Origin: Paenibacillus sp. CAA11
Lineage (GTDB): Bacteria; Bacillota; Bacilli; Paenibacillales; Paenibacillaceae
Assembly (NCBI RefSeq): GCF_003060825.1
Contig: NZ_CP028922.1
Span: forward strand, 4,185,001-4,249,000
Direction of reading: 5' to 3'
Length of the DNA: 64,000 nucleotides
Part shown: piece after piece, positions 56,362 to 64,000 of the stretch
How the letters are laid out: the number at the start of each line of letters is the position of its first letter
Numbering within the stretch: the first letter of the stretch is position 1
Notes under the pieces: generated by a model
What the model was told of the DNA's origin: nothing
Database searches by the model: none
The model's input: only the letters and a program-made list of their open reading frames with translations
Made by a program: the position numbers and the translations under genes

Positions 56362-57333
56362 TTAGAACAGCCGGTCCTCGCCCAGACGCTTCGCTATATG
56401 GTTGGCGCTGAACAACAGGATGAAGCTGACTACGGTCTTGAACATCCCTGCGGCAATGGAGAGCGAGAAGTTCCCCATCTGAATCCCGTATTTCAGGACA
56501 AAGATATCCAGGTTCTCGGAGTAATCCACATTCATACCGTTACCAAGCAGGTACTGCGGCTCGAAGCCGGATTCCAGCAGGTTTCCGATATTCATAATGA
56601 GCAGAATAATGATGACCGGCTTGAGTCCCGGGAGAGTGATATTGCGGATCCGCTGAAAGCGGTTCGCCCCGTCGATCTCTGCAGCCTCATACTGGGCAGG
56701 ATCAATGCTTGTCATGGCCGCCAGATAAATGATCGTGTTCCAGCCTACATTTTTCCAAACCTCCGAGAGTCCGAGAATGCCCCAGAAATATTTGCCTTCA
56801 CCAAGCCACAGGATCGGCTCCTTAATGATCCCGAGCCACATCAGTAGCTCATTCACAATCCCGCCATCGGTCGCAAGAGCATTAGAAATAATACTTGCCG
56901 CGACTACCCAGGATATAAAATGCGGCAGATAGCTGATAGTCTGAACGGTTCGCTTGAACATCACCTTACGCAGCTCGTTCAGTAAAATAGCCAGCGTAAT
57001 GGCTGTAACAAAGCCAAGCACCAGATTGATGAAGCTCATCGCCAGCGTATTTCTCATCACCTGGAGAAAATGTTCGTCCTGAAACAGGAATTTGAAATGC
57101 TTAAGACCTACCCATTCCTGCTTCAGCAGGCTCTGCGCCGGCTTGAAATCCTGGAAGGCAATGGTCCAGCCCCACAGGGGGAGGTACTTAAAGATAAACA
57201 GCCAGATCAGAAACGGAATCGACATGAATACAAGCACTTTCTGTTTCATCAGCCTCGCCCAAAAGCCCTTGGAACTTCCGGCAGACTTTCCGGGGGCAGG
57301 CAGCTTCTGCGGTGAAATCGGTGTGATGTCCAC
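56362..57333 (-). CDS. lplB: Carbohydrate ABC transporter permease LplB
   Basis: The second membrane subunit of the aldouronate importer, 323 residues with six helices. A short polar N terminus with MKQKVLVFMSIPFLIWLFIFKYLPLWGW and the EAA loop QYEAAEIDGANRFQRIRNITLPGLKPV are typical of LplB. The start is the GTG at 57331-57333 because GGAG lies eight bases before it; an in-frame TTG eight codons earlier has no ribosome site. It follows lplA by 87 bases. Confidence 0.92.
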   Translation of the reverse strand: MDITPISPQKLPAPGKSAGSSKGFWARLMKQKVLVFMSIPFLIWLFIFKYLPLWGWTIAFQDFKPAQSLLKQEWVGLKHFKFLFQDEHFLQVMRNTLAMSFINLVLGFVTAITLAILLNELRKVMFKRTVQTISYLPHFISWVVAASIISNALATDGGIVNELLMWLGIIKEPILWLGEGKYFWGILGLSEVWKNVGWNTIIYLAAMTSIDPAQYEAAEIDGANRFQRIRNITLPGLKPVIIILLIMNIGNLLESGFEPQYLLGNGMNVDYSENLDIFVLKYGIQMGNFSLSIAAGMFKTVVSFILLFSANHIAKRLGEDRLF

Positions 57334-57420
57334 GGTTCCTACTCCTTCCTTGCCCAAAGTCCGGTAGAGACAAGGCCGGAATCCCTGAAGCGCAGTCAGT
57401 TCTCCGGCCTATACCCTCCT

Positions 57421-59109
57421 CTATTTTTTGCCTTGGACGATAGCGATTTTCTTGGCCACTTCTTTCGTGATCAGGTCTTCATAGCCTTTCACATCCAGCT
57501 TGTTGAACTCCTTCACGTATTCCTGCCATAGACCCTCGAACTCTGAAGGGGCTGCAAGCACCATCTTCGGGAAATATTTGCGCTGCAGATCCCCCTTCTT
57601 CTGGGTGAAAATTTGCGCCGGGGAGCCCTGCTCGATCTGAATGCTCCAGGCAGGATACCACGGCCGATCGTCTGGGTCCGAGAACAAGCCGGAGAACGAT
57701 TTGGCACCATAAGCTTCTAACAGCTTCTTATCGCCTTCAGAGTAGGACATCTGCGCAACCTCAGGCTGACGTGACGCTCCAACCGAATTCCCGTCAGGAA
57801 GGGAAGATCCGCTGCCGTAGCGAGGCCAGCTGTACTCAAAATATTTAAACCCGAATGTCTCGCGGAATGATTCTGAACTCGTCTCTGCCACCTGTTCAGC
57901 TGTTCGATAGAAGCGACCCTTGTCATCCACCATATAGGTCTCACCCTTGATACCCCAGTTAGACAAAATCTGGTTCTCATCGGTCAGCAGGTTATCGAAG
58001 AATTTAATAATTCGTACAGGGTCCTTGGCACTGACGGAGATGCCAACACCCCGATTGTTGACAAAGGATGGTGGATCAAGGTATTGATCCTTGATATTGG
58101 CATCATAGACAATCGGTAATGCCAGATATTCCAGATCATCGTTCCCGGATTTCCGAGCCGCCTCTCGCAGATTTGCCATAGACTGACCTACCTGCCACTT
58201 GTAATCAAAAAATCCAAGCACCTTGCCGGAAGCAACTTTCGCCAAGTATTGGTCATAGTTATCCACAAACGAAGATTTGTCGAACAGTCCTTCTGCATTC
58301 AGCTTGTTGAGCTCCTGAAGATAACGCTTCGTATAATCGTCATCCGCATAATCATTAGCGACATGTGTTTTCATATCAATGATCACGCCGCCGTCATTAG
58401 GGTATCCAGCCAAATGCATAGGCGCATTGGTGAAGGAAAAGAATTTATCCTGAGTGGTTAGCGCCAAATATCCGGTCAGATTCTCATCCGCATGCTTCTT
58501 CACGTAATCCCGGATCAGGTTCAGGTATTCGTCGAAGGTCTTGATCTTCGGATACCCAGCTTCCTTAAGAACGCGACGCTGAATCCAGAAGGCTCCCTGC
58601 TCAATATCCGGTGCGGAGATGTAATCTCCGACCACAGCGCTCAAAGGAAGAAAATAAATGTTGCCGTCCTCCGCTTTCATCAAATTGTAATAGGGCTCAT
58701 AGACGCGCTTGATATTAGGGCCATACTTATCGATTAGATCGTTAAGCGGAATGAACGCGCCGGCGCCCAGCAGCTTGTCGATAGAGCCCCCCGGAACGAT
58801 AACATCCGGGTAATTATTGCTTGCAATGAAGGTACCAACCTTGGTATTCTCATCTCCCACCAGATGCTCCATTTTGAAATTAACCCCGGTCTGGTCCTCG
58901 AAAATTTTACCGATGCGGGTCTCATTCGTATTCTTGTCCCTGCCTGTTGCCGCATTAAAATACGTAAACGTCACTTTTTCCTTGCTGTCACCCGAGGATT
59001 GATCCTTATTCTTTTCCTGACCGCTCTCCTTGCTGCCAGAGCAAGCCGACAACATCGACAGCAGCAGGACCATGGTTAGACAGCTCAGCCAAAACCGCTT
59101 TTTTCCCAT
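57421..59109 (-). CDS. lplA: Aldouronate-binding lipoprotein (LplA-like substrate-binding protein)
   Basis: A 562-residue extracellular solute-binding lipoprotein. The lipobox LSAC ends at Cys23, after a basic N terminus and a hydrophobic stretch (MVLLLSML). The linker is rich in Ser, Gly and Lys. Mature residues include TFTYFNAATGRDKNTNETRIGKIFEDQTGV, common in large Paenibacillus solute-binding proteins for oligosaccharides. It is expected to bind aldouronic acids released outside by secreted xylanase. The gene heads the operon lplA-lplB-ytcP-xynA2-aguA. The cre-like site and -10 element upstream (59145-59163) suggest carbon catabolite control. Confidence 0.92.
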   Translation of the reverse strand: MGKKRFWLSCLTMVLLLSMLSACSGSKESGQEKNKDQSSGDSKEKVTFTYFNAATGRDKNTNETRIGKIFEDQTGVNFKMEHLVGDENTKVGTFIASNNYPDVIVPGGSIDKLLGAGAFIPLNDLIDKYGPNIKRVYEPYYNLMKAEDGNIYFLPLSAVVGDYISAPDIEQGAFWIQRRVLKEAGYPKIKTFDEYLNLIRDYVKKHADENLTGYLALTTQDKFFSFTNAPMHLAGYPNDGGVIIDMKTHVANDYADDDYTKRYLQELNKLNAEGLFDKSSFVDNYDQYLAKVASGKVLGFFDYKWQVGQSMANLREAARKSGNDDLEYLALPIVYDANIKDQYLDPPSFVNNRGVGISVSAKDPVRIIKFFDNLLTDENQILSNWGIKGETYMVDDKGRFYRTAEQVAETSSESFRETFGFKYFEYSWPRYGSGSSLPDGNSVGASRQPEVAQMSYSEGDKKLLEAYGAKSFSGLFSDPDDRPWYPAWSIQIEQGSPAQIFTQKKGDLQRKYFPKMVLAAPSEFEGLWQEYVKEFNKLDVKGYEDLITKEVAKKIAIVQGKK

Positions 59110-59144
59110 GTGCTTGACCTTCCCCTTTCGGCTCTCACATTATT

Positions 59145-59163
59145 TGTAAGCACTTTCATTATA
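59145..59163 (-). promoter_or_regulatory. lplA promoter -10 with overlapping cre-like site
   Basis: On the minus strand, TATAAT (59158-59163) is followed directly by TGAAAGTGCTTACA (59145-59158), one mismatch from the catabolite-responsive element consensus TGAAARCGYTTWCA. No good -35 lies 17 bases upstream, which fits an activator-dependent promoter (YesN-like) that CcpA can repress. Confidence 0.7.
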
Positions 59164-59222
59164 GAAGAAGTTTAGCCCCAATTTTACCCATCAATCTTTA
59201 GGTCATCCTTAGAAAACTTTAG

Positions 59223-60968
59223 TTATTCTTCCAGGGGCAGGTTCAGGCGAATCATCGTTCCTTCACTAACAGAGCTTAAGATTTGAAGCTTGAACTGGCT
59301 CTCGTAATACATCTTCAGACGGTAAATCACATTCTGGATCCCGATTCTCTCCCCCATAGCTTCATCGGTGTCCAAATACCCGAGCAGCTTGCTGACCTTC
59401 TCTGGCGTCATACCTACCCCATTATCCTCTACTGTAATTGCTAGCTCTTGGCCTGTCCGAACGATCTTAACAGCAATAAAGCCGCCCTCCTTCAAAGGCT
59501 CGATGCCATGGATACTGGCATTCTCCACAAAGGTCACGATTGACATTTTAGGGATCAAACAGCCATGAAGCGCCTTATCCACCTCGATCCGGTAATCCAG
59601 CTTATCGCCAAAGCGATATTTCTGAATTTCGAGGAAGCCGAATATGAACTCCAGCTCCTCCTTCAGCGTAATCATGTCCTTACGCCAGACAAGCGAGTTG
59701 CGGAGAATTTTCGACATCTTGTGAATGATGCGTGCCGTCTCATCCTCATCCTTCATGACGCTGCGCATCCGAATCGTCTCCAGGGCATTGAAGAGGAAAT
59801 GAGGATTGATCTGGCTTTGCAGGGCGTTGAGCTGAGCATGGCGCCGCTCAAGCTCCAAGCTCTTCTTCTGAATATCCGCCATGTACACGTTATCGATCAG
59901 GCTTTTGATCTGAAGGGTCATTCGGTTGAATTCGCCGGTCAGCTGACCGATTTCATCCCTGGCCCCCGCCTCCTTAATGGTCACAAAATGCTGATTCTTT
60001 ACCTTTTTCATATGCTTCAATATACGAACCAGCCTTACGTTCAAGGAGCGGGTGATCCAGACAATGATGAGCGTGGGAAGAAGAATGTTCAGCAGGGTCA
60101 GCACGATCACAAAATTGCGTGACTGGCGCACCTCTCTGAATACCTCGTCCTCGTTAATCCTCCCCACCAGGCTCCAGCCGTCCAGAAAGCTGCCCTTGCT
60201 GTATCCCGTCGTGAATTCAAGCGTATGTTCAGGCTGAGGAATGCGGCCGAAGGAGAGCGGAGAACGGCCAAGCTCAAGACCCGGTTGAGTCGTAAATTCA
60301 ATCTCTCCTTGTTTGTTCAGCAGATAGACATCGGCCTGGAGGTTCAGATTGCTGAAGATCTTGCGGATGTACGGCATCCTCAGATCAATCTTGAGGAACC
60401 TTCCATTCTCATCCTTGGAATAATAGAAGTAATCCATCCTGCGGATCACACTAAATGTGTTTTCGGTCTCTCCCTGCCCGGTTCGCAGAATCATCGGTGC
60501 TGACTGCCGGCTATCCGCCACTTTGCTGTACCAAGGCTCCTGCTTGACCGCATCATCGATATAGTAGACCCCTCCAGAGTACAGCAGGGTCGGATTATCC
60601 ACATAGATAGAGATCCCCGCAACAGAGTTGTAGACCGGGCTGAAAGAATTCACAATTCGGCGCAAATAGCTGTCATAGGCTGCGACATAATCGGCGGGAT
60701 TCTCATATTTCTTATCCAGAATCTCATTCAGCAGATGGTCCGTATAGTAGACCGAGGAAATTTCAACCGCATCCTCCACCTCTCGCAGGAACTCATTCTT
60801 GACCTGCTCCATCGCCCGGGTGATGTCCTCCATCCGTTTATCTTTGACACTGGTGGTTGTCACATGGTAAAAAATCAGATTGGTCACCAGGATCGGTACA
60901 AATACCGCCAGGAAGTACAGCAGCAGCATCTTATCACGCAGCCGGACATCATTCAGACTCAGCTTCAT
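59223..60968 (-). CDS. Sensor histidine kinase, YesM/LytS type
   Basis: A two-helix membrane sensor kinase of 581 residues. Helices lie at about 14-34 and 285-305, with a large extracellular sensing domain (about 35-284) between them. HAMP follows (about 310-362), then the His_kinase domain, with His390 in QSQINPHFLFNALETIRM, and an ATPase domain with VENASIHGIEPL and EDNGVGM. It is expected to sense xylan fragments, or the binding protein loaded with them, and to phosphorylate the adjacent YesN-like regulator. Its start overlaps the regulator stop by four bases (ATGA). In Paenibacillus JDR-2 a similar pair flanks the aldouronate genes. Confidence 0.9.
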   Translation of the reverse strand: MKLSLNDVRLRDKMLLLYFLAVFVPILVTNLIFYHVTTTSVKDKRMEDITRAMEQVKNEFLREVEDAVEISSVYYTDHLLNEILDKKYENPADYVAAYDSYLRRIVNSFSPVYNSVAGISIYVDNPTLLYSGGVYYIDDAVKQEPWYSKVADSRQSAPMILRTGQGETENTFSVIRRMDYFYYSKDENGRFLKIDLRMPYIRKIFSNLNLQADVYLLNKQGEIEFTTQPGLELGRSPLSFGRIPQPEHTLEFTTGYSKGSFLDGWSLVGRINEDEVFREVRQSRNFVIVLTLLNILLPTLIIVWITRSLNVRLVRILKHMKKVKNQHFVTIKEAGARDEIGQLTGEFNRMTLQIKSLIDNVYMADIQKKSLELERRHAQLNALQSQINPHFLFNALETIRMRSVMKDEDETARIIHKMSKILRNSLVWRKDMITLKEELEFIFGFLEIQKYRFGDKLDYRIEVDKALHGCLIPKMSIVTFVENASIHGIEPLKEGGFIAVKIVRTGQELAITVEDNGVGMTPEKVSKLLGYLDTDEAMGERIGIQNVIYRLKMYYESQFKLQILSSVSEGTMIRLNLPLEE

Positions 60969-62581
60969 TTCTTCCGCCCTGGCGGCTTCCCTCCCTGTCT
61001 TAAGCGGTTGCGGTATTCCGTCGGCGTTACGCCCTCTGTCTTCTCGAACTGGGTAACAAAATAATCCGGGTTGACAAAGCCAACCCGTCCCGCAATTTCG
61101 TAGATCCGCATGTCGCTTTGCCGCAGCAGCCTCCTGGCCTCATCCATCCGCAGAGAAAGCAAATAATCGTTAAAGTACTTCCCATACGTCTTCTTAAATA
61201 ATTGGCCTAAATATACCGGATTCATATAAAACTGTGCTGCGATCGTCTTCAGGTTCATATTCTCGTGATAATGCTGATCAATATAAGCCTTGACCTTCTG
61301 AATGCACCCGCCCTGCTGTTCCTGGCGCAGCTCTGCAATGTACCGCGAGCTAGCCTCGACAAACGCAGCAAAAAGGCGTGCAAGCTCTCGAAGCGACAGG
61401 TTCAGATCCTGCCAGCCCAGCAGCGGCGCGAGCTCCGCAATCTTCTCTGGATCGCCCTGCATATTCTGAACGATGGTCACTACGTCCAGCACACACTGTC
61501 CAATCGCAGCCTTGACAGCTTCAGGCGCAATCCGGTTCTCCCGGAATTGCCGGAACAGCTCGGATACCGTATCCTGCAGCAGTTCCCTTGCCCCCTCCTC
61601 TATTTGGCAGAGTAACTGCCGCTGCAAGCCCGGGCTAAGCCCAATGAATGCAAGAGGGGCTGTCTTAGATCCAGATTGAATAACCATCCCTGTGTCATCA
61701 TGAATGTACTTATACTGTAATGCCTCCGTCGCACTCTCAAAGGAGGTGCGAATCGCAGCAAGCCCCTGCACAGGGCAGCCGGCATACATAAAAACCCGTC
61801 CCGCAGCTGTGGATTCAAGCCGCTGCTTCAGGCATTGTGCCCAGCCCCGTATCTCCCCGCCATAATGTGTGAGCATAGGAGGTGTCACAATTACCCCAAT
61901 CCTGCTGCGGTGTTCATGCAAATGAAATGGAATGGCTGCCCCCTCCAACATCAGGTGCATCGCTTGCTTCACCTGATCCTTAAAACGGACAGAGGCCGTC
62001 TTAGCATCTTGCTGGCCCTCTCCCCAGAGATGAACATCATTCTGCTCGATAAAAACATAAGACAATTGATCCGTGGAGACTATGCCCAGCTGCTTCTCCC
62101 AGGCCCCAATCGAATCTTCAGCTGCTTCTCCCATAATGAGGGACTCAAGCAGGGTCTGGCTCTCCGCCCCGGCTTCCTTCACCTGCTTCAGCCGCTGCCG
62201 CTCAATCTTAGCGCTGAGCCCGCGTAAGGTCTCCGTGAATTCAGCTTCATCAATCGGCTTCAGCAGGAAATCATGAACTCCATAGCGAACAGCCTGCTGT
62301 GCATATTTGAAGTCGTCATAGCCGCTGATAATGATGAATGCCGGGCTTACTCCGGAGTGCGTCACCACCTGGCGGATGAGCTCAAGACCGTCAAGCTCTG
62401 GCATCCGGATATCTGTGATGACCAGCTCTGGCTGCAAGTTCTCAATAAGATGGAGGGCATCGGCTCCGTTGTCCGCCTCTTCGCGAATCCGAAATCCACA
62501 GGCCTCCCAATCAATCAGCTTCCTTAGCCCCTTCCGGGTAAACACCTCATCATCCACCAAGATGGCATTATGCAGGTGCAT
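60965..62581 (-). CDS. Response regulator, YesN type (receiver plus AraC DNA-binding domain)
   Basis: A 538-residue activator. The receiver domain (about 4-120) has the phospho-acceptor Asp57 in LVITDIRMPELDG and the conserved DD at 10-11. A long middle part of unknown fold follows. The C-terminal AraC domain (about 430-530) contains NLKTIAAQFYMNPVYLGQLFKKTYGKYFNDYL and the second helix-turn-helix IYEIAGRVGFVNPDYFVTQFEK. AAAGGAGG is nine bases before the ATG. It is the likely activator of the lplA promoter. It is the first gene of this two-gene unit. Confidence 0.9.
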   Translation of the reverse strand: MHLHNAILVDDEVFTRKGLRKLIDWEACGFRIREEADNGADALHLIENLQPELVITDIRMPELDGLELIRQVVTHSGVSPAFIIISGYDDFKYAQQAVRYGVHDFLLKPIDEAEFTETLRGLSAKIERQRLKQVKEAGAESQTLLESLIMGEAAEDSIGAWEKQLGIVSTDQLSYVFIEQNDVHLWGEGQQDAKTASVRFKDQVKQAMHLMLEGAAIPFHLHEHRSRIGVIVTPPMLTHYGGEIRGWAQCLKQRLESTAAGRVFMYAGCPVQGLAAIRTSFESATEALQYKYIHDDTGMVIQSGSKTAPLAFIGLSPGLQRQLLCQIEEGARELLQDTVSELFRQFRENRIAPEAVKAAIGQCVLDVVTIVQNMQGDPEKIAELAPLLGWQDLNLSLRELARLFAAFVEASSRYIAELRQEQQGGCIQKVKAYIDQHYHENMNLKTIAAQFYMNPVYLGQLFKKTYGKYFNDYLLSLRMDEARRLLRQSDMRIYEIAGRVGFVNPDYFVTQFEKTEGVTPTEYRNRLRQGGKPPGRKK

Positions 62582-62920
62582 GATCGTTCGCCTCCTTTAA
62601 CCTCTTCCACAGATGAACAACTTCAGCCGCCTTATCCAATTTATATGTTGGACAGCGCTTTCAATAAATCAGTTTGCAGCAATAATTTTAAAAGATCTAC
62701 CCCATGCAAAATTCATTCATGTGGATATATATAGAATGAACTAAAGAAATGAACGTTCAATCTATATTTGGATAATTATGGTTCCATACTACCATACAAG
62801 TATGGTAGTATGGAACAAACTGGATAACATCCTAGTATTCTGAATTCTATCCAGAAGTCCAAATTTCCTGGGAGCAAGCTTTAACAGTTGTTATCCCAGC
62901 TGTCAGCAGGAGGTGAATTC
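62582..62920. promoter_or_regulatory. Divergent control region between yesN-like and gntR genes
   Basis: 339 bases without a gene. From left to right: a cre-like site (TGAAAGCGCTGTCC on the minus strand, 62650-62663, 12 of 14 matches); a copy of the TATAGAATGAACTAAA motif (62730-62757); and a perfect 17-bp-arm palindrome (62781-62816). Promoters of both divergent genes must lie here, but I cannot fix their -35 and -10 boxes. Confidence 0.65.
62781..62816. promoter_or_regulatory. 36-base perfect palindrome, candidate GntR operator
   Basis: GTTCCATACTACCATAC (62781-62797) is followed by AA and by its exact reverse complement (62800-62816). It lies about 105 bases before the gntR start, a likely site for autoregulation of the gntR-uxuA operon. 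Confidence 0.7.
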
Positions 62921-63613
62921 ATGAATTCTCGCCTTTCTCCAAGCGGCCATTCTGCCGGAAACCTAGTCTACTCCCAGTTGAAAGAACAAATTATGAGCCT
63001 TGAGCTTGTGCCTGGCACGAATTTGTCCGAGAAGGAAACGGCCCTTGCCTGTAAGGTGAGCCGGACGCCTGTGCGCGAAAGCTTTGTGAGGCTGGCCCAG
63101 GAGGGCCTTGTGGTTGTGCTTCCCCAGCGAGGCACCCAAGTCTCGCTCATTGATCCCGATCAGGTAGAGGAAGCCCGCTTCATGCGGGAGCAACTGGAAA
63201 GAGCTATTATCCGCCTGGCCTGTGAAGCTTTTCCCAAGGATCAGCTTATGGCTCTGGAGCACAACCTGGAACTGCAGCAGGAGTGCATCCGCCAGCATGA
63301 CGGTCATGGCATGTTCAAGTTAGATGAAGCCTTCCATCGACTACTATTTGAAGGCTGCCGCAAGCTTGCCACCTGGTCTGTCCTTCAGCACATGAATGCC
63401 CATTTGAACCGAAGCCGTATGCTGTGGCTCACCACCGATCCGAGCTGGGAGCATCTTTACGAACAGCACTGTGAACTGATTGAAGCCATTCGACAACACG
63501 AGAGGCACCAGGCGGATTCCCTCATGCAGGAGCATTTAAGTTTGAGCATTTCTGACTTAAGCCTGCTCCGGGGTAAATATCCCGATTATTTTGCAGAACC
63601 CCGAGAACTGTAG
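62921..63613 (+). CDS. GntR family regulator with FCD domain, next to uxuA
   Basis: A 230-residue FCD-type GntR regulator. The DNA-binding part is NLVYSQLKEQIMSLELVPGTNL with ACKVSRTPVRESFVRLAQEGLVVVLPQRG. The FCD domain follows, with the metal-binding-type pattern KLDEAFHRLLFEGC and YEQHCELIEAIRQHERHQAD. The start is the ATG at 62921, preceded by GGAGGT; the frame extends 11 codons further back without a ribosome site. It lies directly upstream of uxuA and is divergent from the YesN-like gene, so it likely controls glucuronate/mannonate catabolism in response to a sugar acid. UxuR/ExuR-type identity is inferred from context only. Confidence 0.85.
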   Translation: MNSRLSPSGHSAGNLVYSQLKEQIMSLELVPGTNLSEKETALACKVSRTPVRESFVRLAQEGLVVVLPQRGTQVSLIDPDQVEEARFMREQLERAIIRLACEAFPKDQLMALEHNLELQQECIRQHDGHGMFKLDEAFHRLLFEGCRKLATWSVLQHMNAHLNRSRMLWLTTDPSWEHLYEQHCELIEAIRQHERHQADSLMQEHLSLSISDLSLLRGKYPDYFAEPREL

Positions 63614-63679
63614 GCAGCAGAGAGATTTTCTAACCCTTCATAGAGTCGGCATACAAATTCTATTAAGGCGGTGAAATGT

Positions 63680-64000
63680 ATGCGCATGGTATTTCGCTGG
63701 TTTGGCGAAGACAATGATACTGTCTCGCTGGAACAGATCAAGCAAATTCCCGGTGTAGAGGGAATCGTATGGTCCCTCCACGATATTCCTGCGGGAGAAG
63801 AGTGGCCGCTGCCGCGCATTTTGGAGATGCAGAAGCTGGCTAGCCGTTCCGGCTTTCATCTTGACGTTGTGGAGAGTGTGAATGTGCACGAGGATATTAA
63901 GCTGGGGCTTCCAACCCGCGATCTCTACATCCAGAACTACATTCGAACCCTGGAGAAGCTGGCCCAGGTGGGCGTGAAGGTGGTCTGCTATAACTTCATG
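63680..64000 (+). CDS. uxuA: Mannonate dehydratase UxuA (5' part; cut by window end)
   Basis: Only the first 107 codons are visible. MRMVFRWFGEDNDTVSLEQIKQIPGVEGIVWSLHDIPAGEEW (here in two parts: MRMVFRWFGEDND and PGVEGIVWSLHDIP), followed by VVESVNVHEDIKLGLPTRD, is the typical N terminus of UxuA. The enzyme dehydrates D-mannonate to 2-keto-3-deoxygluconate in glucuronate breakdown, which is the expected fate of glucuronic acid released by AguA. AAGGCGGTGA precedes the ATG by six bases. The reading frame is open to the last base. Confidence 0.93.
   Translation, partial: MRMVFRWFGEDNDTVSLEQIKQIPGVEGIVWSLHDIPAGEEWPLPRILEMQKLASRSGFHLDVVESVNVHEDIKLGLPTRDLYIQNYIRTLEKLAQVGVKVVCYNFM

Overview
The window looks like a chromosomal piece of a Paenibacillus-type Firmicute (Bacillota, Paenibacillaceae). 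Several things point there: strong AGGAGG-type ribosome binding sites with frequent GTG and TTG starts; a pcrB-pcrA-ligA operon; an ftsE-ftsX-murein hydrolase-ctpB-minJ division block; a yhbD-bactofilin pair; and an aldouronate (glucuronoxylan fragment) cluster laid out like those described in Paenibacillus. No tRNA, rRNA, CRISPR array or intact transposase was seen.

Layout. 1-7.8 kb: a remnant that looks like an SLH-domain protein, then pcrB-pcrA-ligA, galU, an FG-GAP-like protein and a small unknown protein. 8-24.5 kb: a surface glycan locus containing a glycan-initiating sugar-phosphate transferase, three glycosyltransferases, the complete dTDP-L-rhamnose set (rfbA, C, B, D), a very large methyltransferase/coiled-coil/HAD protein, an ABC-2 exporter (Wzt/Wzm type) and, divergently, an O-antigen-ligase-like membrane protein with a TPR-like tail. 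The 14.7-21.5 kb part is clearly more AT-rich than its surroundings. 24.5-31.7 kb: a double-barrel U32 protein, a secreted stalk-domain protein, a secreted HtrA-like protease and an orphan TreR. 31.8-38.5 kb: uvrB-uvrA with a recognisable promoter and LexA-like box, and motA-motB. 38.6-49.3 kb: nitroreductase, MinJ-like protein, CtpB, FtsEX and its probable LytM partner, a VanW protein, and a GntR/MFS pair. 49.4-51.5 kb: yhbD and two bactofilins. 51.5-64 kb: a non-autonomous inverted-repeat element, then the aldouronate system (lplA-lplB-ytcP importer, intracellular GH10 xylanase, GH67 alpha-glucuronidase, YesM/YesN-type two-component system), and divergently a GntR regulator with uxuA, which is cut by the window end.

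How the parts may work together. The most interesting unit is the glycan locus. The 1128-residue protein joins an N-terminal SAM methyltransferase, a long coiled coil built partly from 14-residue repeats, and a C-terminal HAD domain. It is coupled to a Wzt that carries a C-terminal recognition domain. This resembles the logic of E. coli O9a WbdD/Wzt (chain terminator, ruler and export signal) but with a HAD module where WbdD has a kinase. The divergent ligase suggests the finished rhamnose-containing glycan is transferred to a surface acceptor, possibly an S-layer protein. The xylan part forms a full route: extracellular xylan fragments are imported by LplA/LplB/YtcP, cut by GH67 and GH10 inside the cell, and the glucuronate feeds mannonate dehydratase. 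Several catabolite-repression-like sites and one recurring motif link its promoters.
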